Origin: Bradyrhizobium cajani
Lineage (GTDB): Bacteria; Pseudomonadota; Alphaproteobacteria; Rhizobiales; Xanthobacteraceae
NCBI RefSeq assembly: GCF_009759665.1
Contig: NZ_WQNE01000002.1
Location: 372,001 to 436,000, forward strand
Length of the DNA stretch: 64,000 nucleotides
Reading direction: 5' to 3'
Shown: positions 9,988 through 18,516 of the stretch, piece after piece
How positions within the stretch are numbered: position 1 is the first letter of the stretch
Layout: the number at the start of each line of letters is the position of its first letter
The notes under the pieces: model-generated
Databases searched by the model: none
What the model was told of the DNA's origin: nothing
Seen by the model: the letters and a program-made list of their open reading frames with translations, nothing else
Program-made: the position numbers and the translations under genes

Positions 9988-10125
9988 CTGCCGTCCCCGC
10001 GAACGCGGGGACCCATACCGCGTGATCTATCGATGAAGTGCAGGTGTCAGCACCGAGTAACTACCGGTCTTCGTAAAATTCCTGCCTGTGGTTATGGGTC
10101 CCCGCGTGCGCGGGGACGACGGCGA
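9988..10125. repeat. Intergenic palindromic repeat, family C
   Basis: GCCGTCCCCGCGAACGCGGGGACCCATA on the left is mirrored by TATGGGTCCCCGCGTGCGCGGGGACGACGG on the right, with about 75 bases between that contain no gene. Each arm is itself a hairpin. Similar elements lie at 16106, 25543 and 35712. Confidence 0.75.
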
Positions 10126-10177
10126 GTGTTTGGCGCGAGCGGGCCTCAATCACACCGCCCCCAAGTCACTTCCCAAG

Positions 10178-10972
10178 TCACTTCCCGAACTCTTCCCGCA
10201 TCTTCGCCTGGATCTTGGCCATGCCGCCGATCCAGCGGTCGTAGTTCTCGGTCTTCTTGCGCATGTAGCCGAGCACCTGGGGGTGCGGCAGGATCAGGAA
10301 CGTCTCCTGCTGGAGGCCGGCCAGCACGTCTTTCGCCACCTGCTCGGGCGTGAGGTCGCCGTCGCCGGATTGCGGGCCTTTCGGGATCGAGCGCAGCATG
10401 TTGGTGTCAACGCCCTGCGGGCAGAGGATCGAGACCTTGATGTTGTGGGCCTTGTGCGAGATCGCGAGGTTCTCGGCAAAGCCGACCGCGGCATGCTTGG
10501 TGGTGGAATAAGCGGGGCTGCCGACCTGCGACAACAGGCCCGCGGCCGAGATGGTGTTGAGGAAATAGCCGCCGCCGCGCGCCTTCATGCGCGGCACCAG
10601 ATGCCGCGCCGCATAGACATGGGCCATGACGTGGATGGCCCAGCTCCGCTGCCACGGCTCGTCGGAGGCGCCGCCGGCATTGACGGACATCGGATCGAAG
10701 CCGCCGCCGATGCCGGCATTGGAGCAGAACAGCTCGATCGGGCCGAACTGCCGCTCGGTCTCCTCGATGACATGGGCGATGTCCTTTTCCTGCGCGACGT
10801 CGCATTTGAAGGCGGCACCGTCCACCATGGCAGCGACCGCCCTTGCGTTGGCGGCATCCATGTCCGCGACCACGACCTTGGCCGCACCCGCATTGTGAAA
10901 GGCCTCGCACAGCGCCTTGCCGATGCCGTTTGCGCCGCCCGTGACGACCACGACCTTGCCGGTCACCTGCAT
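10178..10972 (-). CDS. Short-chain dehydrogenase/reductase
   Basis: A 264-residue classical SDR: TGGANGIG (11-18), Asp at the end of beta-2 ('VVADMDA'), which favours NAD(H), NAG (85-87), Ser142, Tyr155 and Lys159. The extended C-terminus 'YDRWIGGMAKIQAKMREEFGK' is seen in SDRs annotated as oxidoreductases of fatty or cyclic alcohols. It is transcribed alone; the upstream gene is on the same strand but about 70 bp away, and the downstream gap holds repeats. The last bases contain a short tandem duplication (CCAAGTCACTT, about 10161-10182) that overlaps the stop codon. Substrate is unknown. Confidence 0.9.
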   Translation of the reverse strand: MQVTGKVVVVTGGANGIGKALCEAFHNAGAAKVVVADMDAANARAVAAMVDGAAFKCDVAQEKDIAHVIEETERQFGPIELFCSNAGIGGGFDPMSVNAGGASDEPWQRSWAIHVMAHVYAARHLVPRMKARGGGYFLNTISAAGLLSQVGSPAYSTTKHAAVGFAENLAISHKAHNIKVSILCPQGVDTNMLRSIPKGPQSGDGDLTPEQVAKDVLAGLQQETFLILPHPQVLGYMRKKTENYDRWIGGMAKIQAKMREEFGK

Positions 10973-11042
10973 GCGACGTCTCCTCTTGGCTCGTATTGTC
11001 TTGTGTTGCCTTATACCGCTTATCCCGCTTCGCGGGACTTGC

Positions 11043-11738
11043 TCAGCTCAACACGAGGTCGAGCACCGCGGTATAATGGCACGCCGCGCCGGCCAAGACA
11101 AAGCCGTGCCAGATCGCATTCTGGAAGCGCAGCCGCCGCCAGGCGTGGAAGATCACGCCGAAGCTGTAGAGCAGGCCGCCCGCAAGCACGAAGCCCAGCA
11201 CCAGTGCCGGCAGCGCCCTGACCACGGCGTCGTAGAGCATCACGCCGCTCCAGCCCATCGCGAGATAGATGCCGACCGACATGCGGTCGAACCGGCCGGG
11301 GTAGAAAAGCTTCAGCACGATGCCGAGGATCGCCACGCACCAGACGCCGGCGAGCAGCACCAGCGCGAACACGCTGTTCTTGAGCGCCAGGATGAACGGC
11401 GTGTAGGTCGCCGCAATCAGCAGATAGATCGCGGAATGGTCGAACCGCCGCAGCAGCCACTTGGCCGGCGACACCGGCCAGAGATTATAGGTCGCCGACA
11501 GCACCAGCATCGAGAGCAGGCCGGCGACATAGATCGAGACGCCGACGATGTCGGTGGCATCGGCATAGACCGCGGTCAGCACCACCAGCACGGTCGCGGC
11601 GATGATGCCGGAGAGGACGCCGATCGCGTGGATGATGCCGTCGGCGATCAGCTCGGCGCGATCGTAGTTCCAGCCGATCGCGTCGGCTGCCGCATGGACG
11701 GAGGTGGATGCGAGCTGTTTCAATTGGAAGACCATCAT
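11043..11738 (-). CDS. Hemolysin III / PAQR-family membrane protein
   Basis: A 231-residue protein with seven predicted transmembrane segments. ATG 11738 is chosen; a TTG at 11750 would add four residues and ATG 11735 is also possible. The family signature residues are visible: 'ELIADGIIHAIG' before TM1, 'RRFDHSAIYLLIAATYTPF' around TM3, and 'WHGFVLAGAACHYTAV' in TM7, giving the Asp/His set thought to bind zinc in PAQR-type hydrolases. Bacterial members (YqfA-like) sit in the inner membrane, and their role is not settled. The name 'hemolysin' comes from heterologous tests. It is divergent from ycjX across about 180 bp. Confidence 0.88.
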   Translation of the reverse strand: MMVFQLKQLASTSVHAAADAIGWNYDRAELIADGIIHAIGVLSGIIAATVLVVLTAVYADATDIVGVSIYVAGLLSMLVLSATYNLWPVSPAKWLLRRFDHSAIYLLIAATYTPFILALKNSVFALVLLAGVWCVAILGIVLKLFYPGRFDRMSVGIYLAMGWSGVMLYDAVVRALPALVLGFVLAGGLLYSFGVIFHAWRRLRFQNAIWHGFVLAGAACHYTAVLDLVLS

Positions 11739-11918
11739 GGCAATCCGCAAGGCGTGGCGATGAACTCTTCTATGGGTCTTTCGGGATCGGCGCGTCGTTC
11801 AAACGGCTGATTTGCCGACAAAGGCGGTGGAAGTATGAAGCTTGATTTTCGTCAAGTAGTTGCCACCTTTGTGACTAGTCCATTTTGCGTATCCCCGCCC
11901 GAGATCCCTCGCGTTCAT

Positions 11919-13388
11919 ATGGCATTCAGTTTCCAGGATATGGTCGAGGAGGCGCGGCTGTCGGCCCGGGCGCTGATCGACTATGGCGAGCACTTCTTCA
12001 ATCCGACGGTGCGGCTTGGCGTCACCGGCCTGTCGCGGGCCGGTAAGACGGTATTCATCACCGCGCTGATCCACGGGCTGACGCGCGGCGGCCGGTTTCC
12101 GGTGTTCGAGGCCTATGCCTCGGGCCGGATCGCGCGGGCGCATCTGGCGCCGCAGCCGGACGATGCGGTGCCGCGCTTTGCCTATGAGAACCATCTGCGT
12201 GCGCTGATCGAGGAACGGGCCTGGCCGAACTCGACCGTCGACATCAGCGAGCTGCGCCTCGTCATCGACTATCAGCGCCAGAACGGCGCCGACCGCACGC
12301 TGACGCTCGATATCGTCGACTATCCCGGCGAGTGGCTGCTCGACCTGCCGCTGCTGCAAAAGAGTTATGAGCAATGGTCGGCCGAAAGCCTTGCGCTGTC
12401 GCGCGAGGCACCCCGGGAACATCTTGCCGTCGATTGGCACGCGCATCTTGCAACGCTCAAGCCCGAGGCGCGCGAGGACGAGCAGGCGACGCTCACCGCG
12501 GCAAAGCTCTTCACCAACTACTTGCGCGCCTGCCGCGACGAGCGCTTCGCGATGAGCCTGCTGCCGCCCGGCCGCTTCCTGATGCCGGGCAGTCTCGCCG
12601 ACACGCCCGCGCTGACCTTTGCGCCGCTCGATGTCCCGGCAAACGGCCAGGCACCGGACGGCTCGCTGTGGGCGATGATGGTGCGCCGTTTTGAAGCCTA
12701 CAAGGACGTCGTGGTGCGCCCGTTCTTTCGGGATCATTTCGCCCGGCTCGATCGCCAGATCGTGCTCGCGGATGCGCTTGCCGCGTTCAACTCGGGGCCG
12801 GAGGCGCTGCACGATCTCGAAGCCGCGCTCGCCGGCATTCTCGACTGCTTCCGCATCGGCCGCAGCACGTTCCTCTCCAGCCTGTTCCGTCCGCGCATCG
12901 ATCGCATCCTGTTCGCAGCGACCAAGGCGGACCATCTGCATCATTCCAGCCACGACCGGCTCGAGGCTGTGCTGCGCCGCGCCGTCTCGCGCGCCGTGGC
13001 GCGCGCGGAAGATACCGGCGCGCAGATCGACGTGGTGGCGCTTGCCGCCGTGCGCGCCACCCGGGAAGCCCAGGTCGCCCATGGCCGCGACAAATTGCCG
13101 TCCATCCTCGGAACGCCCGCCGCGGGCGAAAGCGCCGGCGGCGAGTTCTTCGACGGCAGCACTGAGGTCGCGACCTTTCCGGGCGATCTGCCGCTGGATC
13201 CCGAGCCGCTCTTCAACGGCACGGATGCGTTCCGCGGCCTCTCAAGTGCTGCCGCCGGGAAGAGCGATTTCCGCTTCTTGCGCTTCCGCCCGCCCAAGCT
13301 CGAACGCGAGGGAACGAGCGAGCCGACGCTGCCACACATCCGCCTCGACCGTGCCTTGCAGTTCCTGATCGGAGACAAGCTGTCATGA
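11919..13388 (+). CDS. ycjX: YcjX-family P-loop NTPase
   Basis: A 489-residue protein of the YcjX/DUF463 family. ATG 11919 gives the family-typical start 'MAFSFQDMVEEARLSARALIDYG'; 28 further in-frame codons upstream look non-coding. Walker A is GLSRAGKT (37-44), and the Walker B/switch II region is DYPGEW (134-139), as in GTPases. Known YcjX proteins are GTP-binding and belong to the phage-shock regulon in enterobacteria. Here no psp genes are adjacent, but the ycjF partner overlaps by 4 bp (ATGA), so the two are translationally coupled. An envelope-stress role is inferred from the family. Confidence 0.9.
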   Translation: MAFSFQDMVEEARLSARALIDYGEHFFNPTVRLGVTGLSRAGKTVFITALIHGLTRGGRFPVFEAYASGRIARAHLAPQPDDAVPRFAYENHLRALIEERAWPNSTVDISELRLVIDYQRQNGADRTLTLDIVDYPGEWLLDLPLLQKSYEQWSAESLALSREAPREHLAVDWHAHLATLKPEAREDEQATLTAAKLFTNYLRACRDERFAMSLLPPGRFLMPGSLADTPALTFAPLDVPANGQAPDGSLWAMMVRRFEAYKDVVVRPFFRDHFARLDRQIVLADALAAFNSGPEALHDLEAALAGILDCFRIGRSTFLSSLFRPRIDRILFAATKADHLHHSSHDRLEAVLRRAVSRAVARAEDTGAQIDVVALAAVRATREAQVAHGRDKLPSILGTPAAGESAGGEFFDGSTEVATFPGDLPLDPEPLFNGTDAFRGLSSAAAGKSDFRFLRFRPPKLEREGTSEPTLPHIRLDRALQFLIGDKLS

Positions 13389-14410
13389 ACGACCGATCCC
13401 AGCAGCGGCGGCCGGCGACGTTCCGGCTCGACGATCCCGGCGTCGTCGTCACCGAGGCCGACGAGACGGCGCGGCTCGGCCGTACCACCATCCAGATCAC
13501 GCCGGAGCCCGATCCGCTGGCGCTGCCGGTGCCGGTCCAAACCGCGCTTCCGGCGCGCCGCGGCTTTCCCTGGGGCGCGCTGTTCTGGTCCGGCGTGGCC
13601 GGGCTGACGCTGCTCGGCGTCGGACTCGGTGTCGTCCATCTGATCGAGGACCTGTTTGCGCGCAGCGAAAGCCTCGGCCTGGTCGGCCTCACCTTCGCCT
13701 TCGTCACCGCGCTGGCGCTCGCGGTGGTGATCGGACGCGAGGCGTTTGGTCTTGCGCGGCTCGCGACGATCGAGAAGCTGCATCAGCGCGCAGCCGCAGT
13801 GCTTGCCAGCGACGATCGCAAGGAGAGCCGCGTCATCGTGCAGGACCTGCTCAAGATCGCGCACCAGAACCCGCAGCTCGCGCGGGCGCGGGCCACGCTG
13901 GAGAGCCACGCCGGCGAGATCATCGACGGTGCCGACATGATCCGGCTCGCCGAGCGCGAGTTGATGTCGCCGCTGGACGCGGAAGCGCGGCGGCTGGTGT
14001 CCTCAGCCGCGCAGAAGGTCTCGATCGTGACCGCGGTCAGCCCGCGCGCCGCGATCGACGTGCTGTTCGTGTTCGTGGCCGCGCTGCGCCTGATCCGCCA
14101 GCTCGCCTATCTCTATGGCGGCCGCCCCGGCGCGCTCGGCATGATCCGCCTGCTCCGTCACGTCATCGCCCATCTCGCCATCACCGGCGGCATGGCCGCG
14201 AGCGACAGCCTGGTGCAGCAGATGCTCGGCCACGGCATCGCGGCGAAGCTGTCGCAGCGACTGGGAGAAGGCGTGCTGAACGGACTGCTGACGGCGCGGC
14301 TGGGGCTCGCCGCGATCGACGTCACACGACCGCTGCCATTCGCGGCGCTGCCGCCACCGAAACTGTCGGATTTGGCGACGGATCTGCTGCGGAAGAAGGA
14401 TGAGGAGTAG
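13385..14410 (+). CDS. ycjF: YcjF/TIGR01620-family membrane protein
   Basis: A 341-residue inner-membrane protein. The N-terminal 60 residues are polar. They are followed by two membrane helices (about 62-85 and 97-117) and a C-terminal DUF697 domain with 'ELMSPLDAEARRLV' and 'SPRAAIDVLFVFVAALRLIRQLAYLYGG' motifs (not contiguous in function) that is mostly hydrophobic helices. YcjF is the constant partner of YcjX. The start codon overlaps the ycjX stop. A strong hairpin follows 6 bases after the stop, which probably ends the operon. The biochemical role is not known for the family. Confidence 0.88.
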   Translation: MNDRSQQRRPATFRLDDPGVVVTEADETARLGRTTIQITPEPDPLALPVPVQTALPARRGFPWGALFWSGVAGLTLLGVGLGVVHLIEDLFARSESLGLVGLTFAFVTALALAVVIGREAFGLARLATIEKLHQRAAAVLASDDRKESRVIVQDLLKIAHQNPQLARARATLESHAGEIIDGADMIRLAERELMSPLDAEARRLVSSAAQKVSIVTAVSPRAAIDVLFVFVAALRLIRQLAYLYGGRPGALGMIRLLRHVIAHLAITGGMAASDSLVQQMLGHGIAAKLSQRLGEGVLNGLLTARLGLAAIDVTRPLPFAALPPPKLSDLATDLLRKKDEE

Positions 14411-14416
14411 CGGCTT

Positions 14417-14447
14417 TCTTACCCTCCCCCTCCAGGGGAGGGTAAGA
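14417..14447. terminator. Bidirectional hairpin between convergent genes
   Basis: A 13-bp perfect stem, TCTTACCCTCCCC and its complement, with loop CTCCA (14430-14434), placed between ycjF (+) and the glycosyltransferase (-). There is only a short T-run, so termination efficiency is uncertain. Confidence 0.6.
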
Positions 14448-14460
14448 GAAGGCTCGCTAG

Positions 14461-16026
14461 CTAGGCGACCGCGCGTCGCTCAAATTCCCCCGCCAGCACG
14501 CGCCACTGGAACAGTGGCGAATCCTTTGGCGGCGACAATTCCGGGGTCCAACCGGTGAGCTTCTCAATCACATAGGTATCCGTGAGAACGCCGCGCCAGC
14601 GGCGCTCGACCTGGCCGAGCGGCTCGCGCCTGGCGGGGATATTCTCCCATAGCGATGAACGATTGTCCGGCTCGCGGCCGACATAGATGCCGGCGTGGCC
14701 CCTGATCCGGTCCATGCCGGGGTCGCGGAAATCCTGGAAGCGGCCGCGCTCGTTGATCTCGACGACCGGCACGCGGCCCCGGAACAGCCAGCGCATCATG
14801 GCGTAGGTGCGATAATCCGTGGTCGCGATCCAGGTCGCGCCAGTCTCGTCCAGTGCGGCCTGCGCGCGCGCGGCAACCTGGTCATAGCCGGCCTCGGCGC
14901 CGATCGGATCGATCTTGCCGAGGAGATTCCAGGGCGCGGCGACGTAATAGAGGAACACGATGACGACGAAGGCGATGCCCGAGACGACGGCCGTGTTGGC
15001 CCAGAACAGACTCGACCGGATCATCCGCGCCGACCACTTTTCCCGTGGCAACATCGCAAGGTTCACCGCCGCAGCCGCGAAGCCGACCGGCCACATGAAC
15101 ATCGGCCAGGTGTCGCCGACCCTGAGCGTCATCGATTTCGCGAAGAAATACAGAAACGGCACCAGCACCGCGGTCGACAGCAGGATCGCGACCGGCTCGC
15201 GCCTGCGATAGCCACGCCACGCCGTCAGCACCAGGCCCATCAGCACCACCGGCAGCATGACGAAGCCGACGAGGCCGAATTGCAGGCCGATGTAGTCGCC
15301 GATCGTGCGCAGCGAGATGCCGTAGTTGGCGGTCGCGCGCACACCCTGGAAGCGGAACGAAGCCCAGTCGTGCTGCGCGTTCCAGATCAGCACCGGCGAG
15401 AACACGGCGATCGCAACCAGCACGGCGAGGTAAGGATAGGGGCTGCGCAGCCAGCGCCAGCGCCAATCCGGCACCAGCAGGAAGGCGGCGACCGCGGGTG
15501 CGAACATGATCGCGGTGAATTTCGACAGCATCGACAGCCCGGCGAACAAACCGGCCGCGAGCCACCAGCGGCCGTCGCCGCTTTGCGCAAGCCGCACCAG
15601 CGACCACACCATCGCCACCGCAAACGGGATCATGGCGACGTCGGGAGCGACCTTGGCCATCAGCAGGCCGTAGTAGAGCGCGGCCTCCGGCATCAACAGC
15701 ACGAGGACGACCGCGCGCACATCATGGGTGAGGCGGCGGACGATATCGGCGAGCAGGAGTTGCGTCACCAACATCGCGACAATGCCGCCGAAGCGGACGC
15801 CGAGCGCGGTGTCGCCGAAGATCGCGGTACTGAGGCGGATCAGCCAGGCGATGCCGGGAGGATGATCCAGGAAGCTCAGCGCCGCCTCCTTCGACCAGGT
15901 CCAGTAATAGGCCTCGTCGGTGCGCAGCTCGATCACGGAGGCATAGACGATGCGCAGCACCGTCATCGCGGCGATGATGAGCACGGCGATGACGAGGGGA
16001 CGGCGCGCGGCGCCGTGGGGGGACAT
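14461..16026 (-). CDS. Glycosyltransferase family 39 / PMT-ArnT-like membrane protein
   Basis: A 521-residue polytopic membrane protein with about ten or more transmembrane segments. ATG 16026 is chosen because the first TM follows directly ('RRPLVIAVLIIAAMTVL'); an upstream extension runs through the repeat region. The first periplasmic loop holds 'ELRTDEAYYWTW' with the Asp-Glu pair that is catalytic in GT-C enzymes, and 'FLDHPPG', both as in ArnT and dolichyl-phosphate mannosyltransferases. It should transfer a sugar from a polyprenyl-phosphate donor on the periplasmic side. The acceptor (lipid A, hopanoid or protein) is unknown. It is a single gene, convergent with ycjF. Confidence 0.85.
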   Translation of the reverse strand: MSPHGAARRPLVIAVLIIAAMTVLRIVYASVIELRTDEAYYWTWSKEAALSFLDHPPGIAWLIRLSTAIFGDTALGVRFGGIVAMLVTQLLLADIVRRLTHDVRAVVLVLLMPEAALYYGLLMAKVAPDVAMIPFAVAMVWSLVRLAQSGDGRWWLAAGLFAGLSMLSKFTAIMFAPAVAAFLLVPDWRWRWLRSPYPYLAVLVAIAVFSPVLIWNAQHDWASFRFQGVRATANYGISLRTIGDYIGLQFGLVGFVMLPVVLMGLVLTAWRGYRRREPVAILLSTAVLVPFLYFFAKSMTLRVGDTWPMFMWPVGFAAAAVNLAMLPREKWSARMIRSSLFWANTAVVSGIAFVVIVFLYYVAAPWNLLGKIDPIGAEAGYDQVAARAQAALDETGATWIATTDYRTYAMMRWLFRGRVPVVEINERGRFQDFRDPGMDRIRGHAGIYVGREPDNRSSLWENIPARREPLGQVERRWRGVLTDTYVIEKLTGWTPELSPPKDSPLFQWRVLAGEFERRAVA

Positions 16027-16105
16027 GGTGATAGCAGGGGATGTCGTCACGGCCGCGCTTTTCGCCAACCTGGAAGGGGGAGTCAATGCGGCGCCCCCAC
16101 ATGCG

Positions 16106-16290
16106 GTGTCGTCCCGGGCCAGCGAAGCGCAGACCCGGACCCATAGCCACAAGGAGGAGTTATGGCACAAGCCGGTAGCCAAGAGTCTTCGCCAAACCAC
16201 TCCCTGTGGTTATCGCGACGAGCGCAAGCGCTCGCGCGTGGGTCCCGGATCTGCGCGCGCCTAGGGCCGCGCTTGTCCGGGACGACAGCG
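16106..16290. repeat. Intergenic palindromic repeat, family C
   Basis: GTGTCGTCCCGGGCCAGCG...GACCCATAGCCAC is mirrored by GTGGTTATCGCG...GTCCGGGACGACAG. It fills about half of the 420-bp gap between the glycosyltransferase and the cyclase. Apart from this element and the promoter candidate next to the cyclase, I see no gene in the gap. Confidence 0.75.
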
Positions 16291-16434
16291 GAGAGGATGG
16301 CTGCGGATGGTGGGCACGGCGCGCAAGGGCGCGCCTCCACCCTACGGTTTCGTAACCTTGCCGCTGATGTGATCGGGCAAGCTGTCCACCGCCGGAATTA
16401 AACGCTACGCTGGCTGTTCCTCTTCATGAACTGA

Positions 16435-16440
16435 TACAAT
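16435..16440 (+). promoter_or_regulatory. Candidate -10 box (TACAAT) just before the cyclase start
   Basis: TACAAT lies only 6 bases upstream of ATG 16447, and no Shine-Dalgarno is visible. If used, transcription would begin at or next to the ATG, giving a leaderless mRNA. The -35 region is weak, so this is tentative. Confidence 0.3.
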
Positions 16441-16446
16441 CGGACC

Positions 16447-18180
16447 ATGGCCACTGCTCCTGCTCACATGACCGAACTCGTCCGCGCGACCAGCGCGCGG
16501 CAGGTACGGCTGGTGTGCGGCATCATCCTGTTCGCCTACGTGGTCAGCCATTTCCTCAACCATGCGCTCGGCAACATCTCGGTCGACGCCATGGAGGCCG
16601 GGGTCTACTACCACGTCCTGTTCTGGCAGTTCCTGCCCGTGACGATCGTGTTCTACGCGGCCGCGCTGATCCACGCCGGACTCGGTGTGTTCGCGCTGTA
16701 CCAGCGTCGCGAGTTTCGCTGGAAGACCGTCGAGCCGCTTCAGCTCGTGCTGGGCCTGAGCATCCCCCTGCTGGTCATGGCGCATGTGATCGGGATACGG
16801 CTCGGCCTGACGCTCTACGGGCACGAGAAGCTTTACCCGCAGGAGCTCTATCTGTTCTTCGTCCTGGCGCCCGCCCGGCTCTGGCAGATGACGATTTTGC
16901 TCGTGGTCGCCTGGGTGCACGGCTGCATCGGCATATACTTCTGGCTGCGCATGAAGACCTTCTTCGCGCGCGCCGCACCCTATCTGCTCGCAGCCGCCGT
17001 ACTGATCCCGACGCTGGCGATGCTCGGCATCTACCAGGGCGGGCGCAGCGTTGCTGCCGACAGCGACGACGCGGACTGGCGCAAGACGAACTATACGAGG
17101 CAACAGGTCGGCACGGTCGCGGAAAACAAAGTGCTCGACCGCATCAGCGGCGGCCTCGTCATGGGCTATTTCGGCCTGCTCGGCGTGGTGCTGCTCGCGA
17201 GGGGCGTGCGCGCCTTGCGCGAACGGCGCGGCGGCACGATCGCGCTGTCCTACGGCAACGGCAAGACGGTGCGGGTCCCCAAGGGCCTCTCCGTGCTGGA
17301 GGCAAGCCTGCGCCACAACGTGCCGCATGCCAGCGTCTGCGGCGGCCGCGCCCGCTGTTCGACCTGCCGCATCCGTATCATCGGCGACCATGCCGTCCTG
17401 CCCGAACCGTCGCAGCGCGAGGCGTTCGTGCTGACCCGTGTCGGCACCGCCGATCCCTCGATCAGGCTCGCCTGCCAGCTGCGGCCGACATCGGACCTCT
17501 CCTTCTTCCAGCTCTTCACCCCGCAAACGCTGTCGGCAAACGCGAGCGGCTCGACGCCCGCCAGGATCGGCCAGGAGCGCTATCTCGTCAGCCTGTTCGT
17601 GGACATGCGCGGCTCGACGCAGCTTGCCGAGAAGCGGCTGCCGTTCGACACCGTCTTCATCGTCAACCGCTTCCTCGGCGCGGTCTCGCAGGCCGTGATC
17701 GAGAACGGCGGCCAGCCGAACCAGTTCGTCGGCGACGGCATGCTGGCGCTGTTCGGGCTGTCAGCCGATCCGCAGACCGCCTGCCGGCAGGCGCTGAAGG
17801 CAGCCGCCGGCATCGCGACGCATATCGACGAGCTCAACGAGCTCCTCAGCCATGACCTGCGCCAGCCGATCCGCTTCGGCATCGGCATTCATGGCGGCGA
17901 GGTCATCATCGGCGATATCGGCTATCGCGATCACATCGTCTTCACGGCGCTGGGCGATGCCGTCAACGTCGCGGCCCGCCTCCAGGACATGACCAAGTCA
18001 CTGGCCTGCGAAGCGGTCGTTTCGGAGGAAGTCGGCCGCACCGCGGGCCTCGCCGACGACGCGCTGCCGCAGCAGGAGGTCGCGATCCGCGGCCGCGACG
18101 AGCCGATGGCCGTGCGGGTGGTAGCGGATGCGAGGGAGTTGACGGCGCTGGTCGACGGCAACGCACGCGTCGCGGCTTGA
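16447..18180 (+). CDS. Membrane-anchored class III adenylate/guanylate cyclase with 2Fe-2S domain
   Basis: A 577-residue fusion. Residues 20-255 hold about six membrane helices with conserved-looking histidines (H35, H39, H76, H113, H158), resembling b-type heme membrane anchors. Residues 263-350 are a plant-type 2Fe-2S ferredoxin domain with Cys298, Cys304, Cys307 and Cys343. Residues 380-560 are a class III cyclase domain with 'FVDMRGST' (metal Asp386) and 'FVGDGMLALFG' (Asp430), and 'GDAVNVAARLQ' further on. The enzyme would make cAMP (or cGMP) at the inner membrane, with activity plausibly tied to the redox state of the iron-sulfur cluster or heme. Heme binding is inference; the iron-sulfur and cyclase motifs are explicit. 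Confidence 0.9.
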   Translation: MATAPAHMTELVRATSARQVRLVCGIILFAYVVSHFLNHALGNISVDAMEAGVYYHVLFWQFLPVTIVFYAAALIHAGLGVFALYQRREFRWKTVEPLQLVLGLSIPLLVMAHVIGIRLGLTLYGHEKLYPQELYLFFVLAPARLWQMTILLVVAWVHGCIGIYFWLRMKTFFARAAPYLLAAAVLIPTLAMLGIYQGGRSVAADSDDADWRKTNYTRQQVGTVAENKVLDRISGGLVMGYFGLLGVVLLARGVRALRERRGGTIALSYGNGKTVRVPKGLSVLEASLRHNVPHASVCGGRARCSTCRIRIIGDHAVLPEPSQREAFVLTRVGTADPSIRLACQLRPTSDLSFFQLFTPQTLSANASGSTPARIGQERYLVSLFVDMRGSTQLAEKRLPFDTVFIVNRFLGAVSQAVIENGGQPNQFVGDGMLALFGLSADPQTACRQALKAAAGIATHIDELNELLSHDLRQPIRFGIGIHGGEVIIGDIGYRDHIVFTALGDAVNVAARLQDMTKSLACEAVVSEEVGRTAGLADDALPQQEVAIRGRDEPMAVRVVADARELTALVDGNARVAA

Positions 18181-18188
18181 TCTTTCTT

Positions 18189-18333
18189 CACCTCTCCCCG
18201 CTTGCGGGGAGAGGTCGGAATGCGAGCGTAGCGCGGATTCCGGGTGAGGGGGACTCTCCGCGAGTCCAACTCTCACCGTCCCCGTGGAGACTCCCCCTCA
18301 CCCCAACCCTCTCCCCGCATGCGGGGCGAGGGA
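18189..18333. repeat. Intergenic palindromic repeat, family A
   Basis: CACCTCTCCCCGCTTGCGGGGAGAGGT forms a hairpin (about 18189-18215) and is followed by complementary CCGGGTGAGGGGGACTC / GAGACTCCCCCTCACCC and a second CTCTCCCCGCATGCGGGGCGAG hairpin. It occupies most of the 336-bp gap before the sulfite dehydrogenase. About 180 bp remain for its promoter. Confidence 0.8.
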
Positions 18334-18516
18334 GCACACCTGCGCCGCGGCAATAACTCGACTCGATCTCATCGCCGCGCAACACCGGCCTGCTGCAACG
18401 CAGCGGCATGGGCTTGCTGCGAAAGCACGAATTGACTTCATCCAAATCGTTGCGACAGATGAGCGCAGGATTGCGGAGATGACCCGCGATCCAACGAAAA
18501 GCTCCGGGAGGAGACC

